Part shown: positions 23,801 to 35,800 of the stretch, piece by piece | How the letters are laid out: every line of letters starts with the position of its first letter | Numbering within the stretch: the stretch's first letter is position 1 | NCBI GenBank assembly: GCA_951812925.1 | Contig: OX638372.1 | Span: forward strand, 69,767,407 to 69,831,406 | Length of the DNA stretch: 64,000 nucleotides | DNA from: Calliopum simillimum | Lineage: Eukaryota > Arthropoda > Insecta > Diptera > Lauxaniidae | Direction: 5' to 3' | Translations under genes and position numbers: made by a program | Notes under the pieces: model-generated | The model's input: the letters and a program-made list of their open reading frames with translations, nothing else | What the model was told of the DNA's origin: nothing | Database searches by the model: none

Positions 23801-26800
23801 GCTCATGAAGTTTAAGTTTTACTTAACAAGACTACCACGCCTATACTAATGTATCAAAACAATATTTGCACCAGATGTCTTTTTGGTGCTCCAACACATT
23901 TATAAGAAATATAGGATCAAGTGGATAAGGGGGTATTGTACCCCTCATACAAAAAAATAATTGAACATTTTATTTGAGTCGCTCCTACGCCTATACCAGT
24001 AAGTATATTGAAACCATATTAACACCATATATCCGCCTGATATTCCGACAGATTTGCCTTGATAATGGGGGTAATTGAATGAAAGTACGGTGCGCTCGGT
24101 ATACAAAGAAAACAAACCAGAATTTCGCGAAATTTTAAAATAACAGTGAAAAACACACGATTTTTCATTATGCTCCTCCAAGGAGTTAAAGGAGAATACA
24201 TACATACATACAAACCACCATAATTGGCTTCAAAAATCAAGAGAGGAAAAAAAGTGTCGAATTTACAGGCCTGTATAATCCTTCTGAAGTAAAATTCATG
24301 ATAATCTAAAAAAAAGTTCCTTTTTTAATTTTGAAATGTAGGATATAAAACTATTTTAATGACTTTTATATTGAAATTTATTGTACATGCATAGAACTAA
24401 GGCTTTTGAATATGACTACTAGTACAATCATTTGGGAGAATAAAATGATGTTACCTGGAATGTTTTGCAGGTTTTTTGCAAATGAGTTATTTTATAGAAC
24501 TTTGCTACCTCGAGTCGTGTTCGCTCGCGCCGCCATATTGGAAAAATGGCGTCCAAAATCAGTTTTTTACAAATATCTCTTCAATGGTTACATTTAGGGA
24601 TAAATATTGTGGCGCAATATTGTAGCTTATAAGTATGGAGCATAGTACAATGTTCAATTTTGAATAATTTTCAAGACGCGATTTCTCATAAACGGTAAGT
24701 CGGACGAAAAAATAGTTCGGAGAGACCCTTATGGGGAATTGAGCGTTCTATAAAATACATGAACAATTTTTTTTCTAGGACGAACCGTTTTGGAGCTATT
24801 TTGAAAAACGGTTTTTTTCTAAATTTTAGGTTTGTTGAAAAAATATCTCGTAAACTATAGGTCATGTGAAAAAAAAAATAAAATGTGGCTTATAGTGGAA
24901 GTAATTTCCTATTAACAGGTGTTTTTTCTTTGAACGTGTGACTCGTCGTTCATGAGTTATTGTAATTTTAAACTCAACACATCACCGTGCTTACTCATAA
25001 GCGGCATGCACAATTTACTAATTTTTTTCAAATTTTGAATTAGGATATCTCCTGAGTTATAAGTCGTACGGAAACAATTATTAGGTAATTTTCATTGAAA
25101 ATTTTATAAGCTACAATATTGCGCCACAATATTTTTCTCTAAATGTAAGCATTAAAGAGATATTTGTAAAAAACTGATTTTGGACGCCATTTTTCCAATA
25201 TGGCGGCGCGAGCGAACACGACTCGAGGTAGCAAAGTTGAAATCCTGAAAGAGCAGATCGAAATCTATAAAATAACTCATTTGCAAAAATCCAGCAAAAC
25301 TGTCCAGGTAAAACTACCAAATGACTGTACTATATAGGGACATGAAATTATTTAATTGCTTTGCTTTATTATGTAAAGTATTCTAGTCTTGAGGTGCATT
25401 TGAGCAAAGTAGCACATAGTGAGTTATTGAAAAACTACAAGCCGTCATTCCGGAACGTCATCGTCATTTCGGGAAAGTTTCATCATATCATATAAACGTT
25501 CCCGGAATGACCGTTCCCGAAATGAAGATTTTAACTAAAAGCGCGCTTTATTCTTACAGTTATTATTTGAGTCATGGTTTGATATGATAAATGTAAACTA
25601 TTTTATAGTAGTACATTAACTTTGTACCCTTAAAGGGTATTTTTTTATCATTTCAAAAAGTTCACCATGAGTGGCTCCAAGAAAAATTTAATACGAATCC
25701 AATTATCTTTTGAATTTTTTAATTTTTTTTGTACGACTCCTCGTTAAAAAGTATTCGCAATTTTAAAAGAAAGATATTTTAATACGAACTTATACGTAGC
25801 ATTTACAAATAAAAACTGTGCACAACTTTTTAAATTGGGTTATCTCCTAAGCACACCAAAATTTTCTCCATTCTTAAACATCATAATCCTTTTTAAGAAC
25901 TTTCCATATAAATCAATCAGTGTTGGCAATGGCGTATTTCGTGCATTTTTTGAACTTTTTTTAGGTAAGGATATTTCGGAGGAAAATAAAGATATTGGTA
26001 TAAATTAAAATGAGTTTTAAAAAAAAAAATAATGAAACTTTTAAAAACCTTATCAAAAGTTGTGAAAAAATCGTACATGTCAAAATTTCAGGTTAGAATT
26101 TCTCAAAATCCAGAAGTGATAGAGCATCAAAAAATACATTAGAATTGACCATTTTGGTTTCTATATATTGATTATTATTTTTTTTTGTACGCAAAAACTA
26201 AATTTTTTAATAGAAACACGAAAACTTAAGTAAAAACGCAATATCTCGTAAACGATATTTTGTAGGGTTTTTCAGTTTACTGTTTTTTAATCTACGGACA
26301 AGAAGGTTACTTTCTGCATACTCTTTTTTTGTATTCGTTTTAGCAAACTTTTTTTTTTTTGGTTTTAGTATAGAGCAAAGTGTTAAAAAATGGGTTTTTT
26401 GGCCCTGGTTTGAAAAAGTGCCGTTCATTTTGAAAAAAGAGCTATATATGTTTGATCCTAGAGGCATTCCGCATATTTCCCCAAAAAAACATTTTGGGTG
26501 CAAGCACTTTTTATTTAAAACACGTGGGGAGAGGTGTGTAAGCTATAAGCTACACGAAAACATTTTTTACATCTTTACATATGAAATTTACTGTGTTACA
26601 AAATTGTGGAGAAAAATTTTTCTGTAAAAGTTTGCGTTAGCGAGATATTTGCAAAAAAACTGATTTTAGCAACCTTTGAGCCTTGTAATGGATTTAAACT
26701 CTGTTTTGGTTATTTTTGAGGACAATTTAATGTCACTTCAGAATGAAGGAATAACTCTCCATTATTTTAAGAATATGGATTTCGGATGGCGTGCACATCT

Positions 26801-29800
26801 AGCTATGCTCTAACTAGCTCGTCGTATGTCGGGGTTCTTCCCTAATCCGCATCTCGTTACCACTACTACAAAATATTATGTGCACTTTACGATATACGAT
26901 ACAAGAAAATCATATACAAAAACTCTTATTAAAACAACTATCCCGACAACTGAATGCTAACCGACTATTGGTGACCTGATTAAAGGGAAACCTAGGTGGA
27001 AATTGTCCCCTTCTATACCCACCCTACCTTAGCAATTAATTAAAACTTTTATAATTGCCCCTATGCCGAACTTAAACAACAAATTAATTTAAGTCATAAG
27101 CGCTGCGCATACCGATTTAACGCCGGACGAAGCCGAATGATTTAACACATCGTTATTTCTTGTGCTCAGAGAATAACAAATTCATATTTTTATTGCTTAT
27201 TCAAATATTCTTTTCTTATCACTAATACACTCTTAAAAAAAGAGAGTTAGACTCTTTGCTTAAGTTTAACTCTGACCTAAACATAGCTGAATTCAATATT
27301 AACAATTGAGAGAGGTTAAAACTAAAATTCCTTAAATGCAACAACAATATACTATGACCGTGCTGAAGGCAACAACATAGCTGAAACTTATTTTAGCAAC
27401 AACAAGTTACTTATGAAGCGCAAAAAAAAAATGTATCTTAGGAATTAAAAATATTTAATTAAAAAAAACATCGCGTGTTATATTTAGGGTGATCTCAAAA
27501 AAAAACACACAAGGCAATTATTAAAAAATCTAACTATGCATTTGGAACAAAATTAACTCTCTCTTTTTTTTTCTTTTTCTTAACTAATTGGATCTTAAAC
27601 AGATATTTAATTTTAGCATAGTTCAAAAATTCAAAATTATTTTTATAAAAAAAATTCAAAAAAAGGTGAATCACTTACATTATTTTTGTTTTCTTTAATC
27701 CTTCGTTGATCTCGTTGGGCCCAGCGACAATCGATGAAGTAACTTCTAATTAATTTTATCCATATTAAAATTTCTTATTTGAATTTCCTTATTATTTAAA
27801 TTTAGAATTTAAGAAACGTGATCTCAATTAATTAAATTAAATCCAAATTAAATTATTCCAAAATTTTAAAAAAAAAGTATAGCAAAAAGAAATAATGAAT
27901 ATTGGTAATGCTTCCGAAATATTCCAAAAGTGAAAAAAAAAAGTTTTTGGTGCCGCAGTCAGATATACAATTCTCTGAAAGCGGAGCACCTATTAAAAAG
28001 TCGTGTGGTTGAAACTCTGGTTGCGGAAGTCCGGGTGATTAAATGTAGCTGATTGCTGTGCAGTTTCGTTTCAATGACTTTATCCCAATAGTCAGGGAAG
28101 TTCCATGTGGTTCTGAAGGCTTAACCTCAACAATGCTGTCAAGGGCGGAGCACCCTCTACAATTAGATATGTGGAGTTCCCTTTAAATTAAAAATCGTAA
28201 GGTCCGAGTAAAGATGGTGTATGAAATTTTATTCCAATTAACAAGGGAGATTTCATACAGTGGTACATGGAAGTTCCACGCGGTTTTTGAAGGCTTAACC
28301 TTAACAGCGCTCCACTTGAAGAACCCTTATGGAAATCCAATAATATGTTTCACGATTATATTTTAAAAAAACAGAAATAGTCCAAATTAACTAAATTCCC
28401 TCGTTGTAATGTTATAATTTAAATATGTTATTAGGCACTGAGTTAATTACGAAGTTTATGTGATGTCGTTGCTGGTTATATGCAGAAAGAATGTACGCAT
28501 TCATTGGACTTAGCAACTAAGTGGTAACGTGGATTGTTTAGCAGAATTACACAAACAATACACTGGTAGATTAAACAGATCAAAGTACCGTAGACTTCTA
28601 ATATAAGTAAAAGGGTTTTGTAATTCTTTTTTTGTGTACAAATGTACATAGGTATATAAATATTTAGTACACTGCTACAAGTGACTCAGGGGCGGTAAGA
28701 AAAAATATTTTTAAAAATATATGATCAAAGTATCGATACTTGCGACGGTGAAATTGACCATTACAGCCTGAATAACTTTTTATGCGCACAATGGACTTCA
28801 ATGGACTACACATTATTAACCATGCACAAATAAATATAATTCCGGTGAAAAAAATTCACTTGGAATTTTTTCGCAGAAATATTCTAATTTTCCTGGGCTA
28901 TATGGGAAGTTAACGATATTTTTTCTTTTCTTTTTTTTTCAATTTATAGAAATATTTAAAAAATTGTCCACTGATCTCATTGAAACAGTTCACTAATAGA
29001 TCAATTACTTGATTTTGCAACCTCACACTTTGTTAATAAAGTGTTCTATAAATAAAGCATAGTTTGTTTGCGAACATTATATACATACGTTTGGGAAGTC
29101 GCCCGACCTTTCTTCTTTCTACTGAGCAGTAACGCATGACAGATGCGTTTACTTTAAATTGCTTTTGCCCAATTACAACTGCATTCCCTGAATTGACGCA
29201 CAAGATGTCGGACAACTTATTTTAGTATATTTCTATTCGAAAACAAAGTCATTTTTAAATAAAGTCCCCAAAATGTATTTCTTTGATAAAAAATGCTTTT
29301 AATAGGTTATGGGATCTGTTTTATTTTGGTAAATTGATATGAGTTTTTGAAGTCTGATTTTGAATTTCACTCTTTGGGACGCGTTCCCGAAATGATTTTC
29401 CTTGTATATATTATCAAATAATATCAAATATAATTGACTTTTAGCAATGTACACTAAAATTGTTTTCTTATATTCAATGCTTTTCATAAAAGAATTTTCT
29501 GAAAAGTCATTAGCTGAATAACAAAATTTCACACTTTCGAATTGTTGCAAGATTTCTGCATATCTTTTGCGTGATACACGCCTAAAATCTTCCCGTTTTC
29601 CGAGGAGAGTTCATAATACGACGCACCCAGCTTACGTTTTACGATGGCTTTGATAAAAGTAGGTGCTAGCTTGGCATTAATGTTTTTAATAGCGCTACTT
29701 TGAACAAAATTCCTAGCAAAAGCATTTTCTCCAACTTCATATTGAATAGGCCTAGTCCTTAAGTTATAGGTTTTGGCATTGCTTTCATGAGACTTTGTTA

Positions 29801-32800
29801 AATTTTCTTTTGCTTTTTCCCTAATTATCTTGATTGCATCCGGATAATCTAATCGTGAGTCATCTTCCACTAAATGAAGTGCTCTAAGCAGCTGATAGTC
29901 TTTCCCATGAAGTACCATGTTCTGTCCGAATACAAGAAAATACGGTGCATAACCAGTGCTTTGGTGAACTGTAGATCTTAAAGCGGAAGTTATTTCATTG
30001 ATATATGTATCCCAAGTAGAATGATCCTTTCCAATGTACGCTCGTATAGCGCAAATAATTGATCTATTCACCCTCTCGGAAGAATTCGACTGTGGGGAGT
30101 AGATAGCTGTACAAATATGTCGTTTTCCAAAACTGGTCAGGAAAGATTCAAACATTCCAGACTTGAACTGCACACCATTATCAGTTAAGATTGTTTCAGG
30201 TACTCCAAAAGTAAAGAAAATTGATTTTTCTAAGTAATCACAAATAGCTTTTGAAGTAAATTTCTTCAAAGGGTGCAAAAAAAACAAATTTCGATAAATA
30301 ATCAACGACTATTAATAATCCTATATGGCCAAGTTTGGACCGAGGATAAGGTCCTAAGATATCCAAACATAATTTTTGAAAGGGACGTTCAGAGATTAAT
30401 GGTCTACCCATAGGAGGTCGTAGAGTGATGTTTGGACTCTTCGTGCACTTGCATGTTTCACAATTTTGTACATAAACTCGAATTTGGTTAATCATTTTTG
30501 GCCAGAAGAAATGTCTTTTCAGTTTTTCCATAGTTTTAGCTATGCCACAGTGCGCAGAATCAGGAGGATTGTGTGCTCGGTGAAGTACGTCTGAAACTAA
30601 AGTGGATGGAATCCAAAGTTTCCATGAACTTTCTTCTTGCTCTGCATTACCCGTATAATGTTGAGTTCTTTTGTAAACAAAATTGTCCATAACTTTTAGG
30701 TCAGGAAATCTAGCGGTATTTTCTAAAATTTGCGACCTAAGCTGTACGTATTCATCGGATTGAAAATCCTCGGACGCCAAATTAATCAAAGGACCACTAT
30801 CTTCTATAGCACTTACACTTCCTTCTAGAGATCTTGAAAGCGAATCCGCAACCACGTTTTCGGTACCTCGGCGATGTTGTATCTGGAAAGTGAAGCCTTG
30901 GAGCTTGAGTGCCCACCGGGCTAATCGTCCTGACAGATCTTTTTGTCGCATTAACCATTGAAGGCTAGCGTGATCGGTAATAACCACAAAATCTTGGCCT
31001 TCAATGTATGCACGAAATTTCTTAATGCCTTCGACGACAGCCAGACACTCAAGTTCCGTAACCGAATAATTACGTTGTGCTTTTGTCAGTTTGGTTGACA
31101 TAAAGGCTATAGGAAGCTCTGTTCCTTCCTCATTTTCTTGAGCTAGTACGCATCCTAAGCCAACAAAGCTTGCGTCACATTGCAAAATGAATTTTTTTGA
31201 AAAGTTCGGAGTCACTAGAATAGGGGCAGAAGTTAATAAAGTTTTTAGCTGGTCAAAAGATTTTTGAGCCTCTTCGTTCCACGCAAATATTTTGCTTTTC
31301 TTTAAGAGTTCTGTTAAAGGACTGGTTATGGTTGCGAAATTGCTTATAAATCGCCTGTACCAGCCGGATAAGCCGAGGAAGCTGCGTAGCTGCTTAACCG
31401 TTGCAGGTACAGGAAAATTTATGATGGCATTGATTTTCTCGGGATCGGTCTTTATTTGACCTTCTCCAATAATAAAGCCCAAATATTTTATTTCAGACAT
31501 GCAAAACTTGGATTTGGCTACGTTAATTGTTAAATTGGCTTTACCCCTGCGGGTAAGGGGTCAGAATATGCCCGAGGTAAGCATGCCTGTCGTAAAAGGC
31601 GACTAAAAGCGGGTGACCAGCCAGGGTGTGGAAGGGTGTAGCGTTGGACAGCGTTGCGCCTCGAAAGAAAAACCCACAATGCCCGTAACTGGCACTGACA
31701 AGGAGAGTCGATGCCGCCTTAAAATAAGCATCTTGTCGAAATCCTGAAGCGTCTGATCCAGAGTGGGCGGCTCCCAGGTCAGCGTCTGTTCCAGATTGGG
31801 CGGCTGAAATTAAAAGTGAATTTGGCCACTATATTTGCAGCGCTTGCCGGATCCAGCTTTAAGCTTATAACTTACTGCGTGGGGCGTTGCCGAGAAGATT
31901 ATACTAATGAAGCATGGATCGAAAAACGATGGGAAATAACTCTCCAAGTGGTACCCACCAGAGTGTGGTTAATCCACCTGCCTCGGCAGCATGCACATCG
32001 GATTTGGAGGTGCAAGAAACATGCATAGTTAGGAATGATTCTCCTATAACTGGAACCAATATGGTTTCTCAAAATTTTAAAATCCTTTCGATGAAAACTC
32101 GAACACGCATCGGCTCTTGGAATGTCCGAACTCTAAATGAACCAGGCAAAATACACCAAGCCGTTAGAGAACTCCACAAATTCAACCTTGAGATATTGGG
32201 ATTAAGCGAGTGTAGATGGAACGGTGCCGGCGAATATGTACTTCCTGACGGCGAAAAATTTCTATACTCCGGTAGATCGCAAGATGACATCCACAGGGAT
32301 GGAGTTGGATTTTTGCTAAGTAAAACTGCAGTAAAGGCAGTAATGGAATGGAAACCTGTAAACGAAAGACTCATTTGGTGCAGATTTCGAACCCCCGCAA
32401 GAAATATTACCATCTTCCAAGCATACGCGCCCACAGAGTTGGCAGAGAGAGAAACCAAAGATGAATTCTACAGCCAGCTCGCTGCAGCAATAAACAGTGC
32501 TCACAAGAACGACATCATAATGGTTATGGGCGATTTGAATGCCAAAGTAGGCTCAGAAAACCTTAACCTAGAGCACGTGATTGGAAGACATGGCTTGGGT
32601 GCGAGAAACGACAATGGAGAGCTTCTCATTGACGCCTGCAATACAGCCGGTCTTGTCGTTGGGGGTACGCTATTCCCACACAAAAAATGCCATAAAGCTA
32701 CTTGGGTGTCTCCAAACAACACCACTGAAAACCAAATCGACCACTTCTGCATTAGCAGAAAATGGAGAGGGAGTCTTCTGGACGTACGAGTAAAGAGGGC

Positions 32801-35800
32801 CGCTGACATAGGCTCCGACCACCATCTTCTCGTCGCGGTCATTCGACTAAAACTTGCCGCTAATAAACGTCCCAGCGAACAATCTGTAGCAAAAAAATTC
32901 GACGTGCTTAAGCTTAAGAGCGATGAGGTACGCAGATCTTTCGTAGAAGAACTTAAAACAGTTCCGTTCGATTGTGGTGGAAGTATTGAAACATCATGGA
33001 GGGCCGCTAAAGAGGCGTTCTTAAACTCCAGTGAAAAAATACTTGGGTTTCGACCCTCGAACAAGAAGCACTGGATGAGCGAGGAAACGTGGGGTCTTGT
33101 CGAAAAAAGAAGAAGCGCGAAAAAACTGAGAGACGACGCTAAAACTAGAGCGCAAAAGAACGTCGCCGAAAAGGTCTTTAACTCTCTCAATAAAGAAGTC
33201 AGGCGATCGTGCAGACAAGACAAAAGAAGAATGTATAACGACCTCGCGAGCGAAGCCGAAAGCGCTGCAAATGCTCAAAATCTCAGGCAGCTTTACGATA
33301 TCACCCGCAGATTATCAGGCAGAAAACTCCAACAGAGCCGCCCTATCAAAGACAAAAACGGAAATCTCTTAACATCTGCAGACGACCAACTAAACAGATG
33401 GAAAGAGTATTTTTGCGATATACTAAATCCCATGTCTACCACATCCCTGCAACCAGAATCACCAACTACAACTGCCGCAATGACTCGCAGTAGTAGTCGA
33501 ATACAAACACCGCCGCCTACAATTGATGAAATTGTGAAAGCTATCCAAAGCATGAAAAACAACAAGGCCGCCGGTATAGATCAAATAACAGCTGAACTGC
33601 TAAAGGCATGCCCCGTAACATCAGCTAAAATTCTCCATCCTGTGCTCAACAAAATCTGGAGTGAAGAGCGTTTGCCAGAAGATTGGCTACATGGCATGTT
33701 AGTCAAATTACCGAAAAAAGGTGACCTAAGCGAGTGCCGAAACTATAGAGGCATCACCTTGCTCTCAGTTCCATCAAAAGTACTGACGAAAGTGCTTCTG
33801 AGCAGGGTAAGCGAAAAACTTGATTCAGCCATTCGAACAATCATGCGAGTGGCGTGCTGCACTTCAACTTGTCTTCGTTGACTATAGCACTGCCTTTGAC
33901 AGTGTCTCCCGAGAAAACATCTGGGCGTCACTGCAACGAAGAGGTATTGCCGCAAAGGCCATAAACTTAGTACGTGCACAATATGAAGGCTTTAAATGCA
34001 GTGTGTTACACAACGGGTTGTTGTCACCGACATTCACCACTAATTCAGGCGTACGGCAAGGGTGTTTACTATCACCATCACTCTTCCTTATCGTTCTTGA
34101 TGATATCCTAGATAAAGCTCTTAATAAGGCCAAAAGGGGTATTCAATGGAACTTTACCGAACATCTGGAAGATCTCGACTACGCTGACGACATCTGCCTC
34201 TTATCGTCCAAACATTCAGATATGCAAAGCAAAATTGAAGACCTTGTCTTGGAATCACAAAAGGCCGGCCTAAAAATCAACGTATCCAAGACTAAAAGCA
34301 TGAAGCTAAACGCAAGCAATGACATGACGTTTAAAGCTGGCAGTGATGACATCGGAAACGTCGATAGCTTCACGTATCTAGGCAGCATTATCTCCATGGA
34401 TGGTGGAGCAAAAGAGGATATCAACTCAAGAATAGCAAAAGCAAAAGGCGCGTTTGCTCAACTGAACAAAATATGGTCTTCATCCGTTATATCCACCAAA
34501 ACGAGAGTGCGCATTTTTGATTCGAATGTGAAATCGGTTTTGTTATATGGGTGCGAAACATGGCTTGTTACTGAACAACTAACAAACAAGCTGCAAGTAT
34601 TCGTCAACAAATGCTTAAGACGTATACTAAAGGTTTGGTGGCCTCGCACTATATCAAATGCCGAGCTACATCAAAAATGCAAACAGAAGGCTATAGCAAA
34701 CGAGATCAAGCTGCGCAAATGGGGATGGATTGGTCACACTCTCCGGAAACCACACAGCGAAGTTTGTCGCCAGGCCCTTGAGTGGAATCCACAAGGCAGT
34801 AGAGGACGTGGTAGACCCAAAACCAACTGGAAAAGGTCGTTGGAAAAGGAAATCCAAGAATCGGGAAAATCGTGGCAAGAGATCAAAGTCATCGCAAGGG
34901 ATCGTGACAAATGGAGAGATTTCATATTGGCCCTATGCTCCTCCTAGGAGTTAAAGGAGAATACATACATACATACAAGTGAAGTGCAACTTCTTGTAAC
35001 AAAAGCAAATGTGAATCGAAGCTATCGGACAGAATCAAAAGATCATCTAAATATATGAAAACACGCTCTCGTAGGTTTGCAGGCAAAACACGATCCATCA
35101 ATCGACAAAGCGTTTGAGGCGCATTACATAATCCGAATGGCATTACCTTATACTGATATAACGGCCTGTTAGGAATTGTGAATGCTGTAACCATACGAGA
35201 CTTCTCTTCAAGAGGTATTTGCCAAAACGCGTGTTTCATATCTAAACCTGTAATAAAACGAGCTGGAGGTAGTCTACTTAAAATCCCATCGATATGGGGA
35301 AGCGGGTATGCGTCTTTAAGGGTATGCTTATTAACTTCACGAGAGTCTAAGCACAAGCGAGATTTCTTGCCACGTCTAACTAAAACACAGTTACTGCTCC
35401 ACGGGCTCGAAGATTCCTCAATTACATCTAAAGCTAACATGTGGTCAACTTCAGCGAACATCAGTTTCTCAATAGCAGGTGAAACAGGCCAATGTCGTTG
35501 TTTAACAGGCTTTGAGCTACCAACGTCTATTGAGTGCTCAATTAAAGAAGTTCGACCTAATCCCTCTCTGTCAAATGATGGAAACAATTTCACAACAGAC
35601 TTAAGCTTATAACTTTGCTCATCAGTAAGTTTATGCATGTTTGGTTCTTCATCAGAAGCATTATCTTTCCCTACATCTAATTCTAAAACATCATTTTGAT
35701 GCAAGATCGCGTTTCTCAATCCAAAGGCTATCCAAAAATCTATTCCTAAATAAATATTCTGGTTTAAAGAGGGAACGATAAACAATTCTATAGTCTTGGT

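Noticed and set aside
29033..29215. 60-codon ORF identical to the one at 40746-40928
   Set aside because: Identity only reflects the two LTR copies; no start context, domain or conservation beyond that.
29299..29550. Possible env-like ORF between pol and the 3' LTR
   Set aside because: Only about 50 bp lies between the pol stop and the LTR; this ORF is mostly LTR sequence with no signal peptide or membrane segment.
32501..33223. 240-codon minus-strand ORF within the RTE element
   Set aside because: It is the antisense of the EEP endonuclease/linker region; codon content mirrors the sense frame and it has no family motif.
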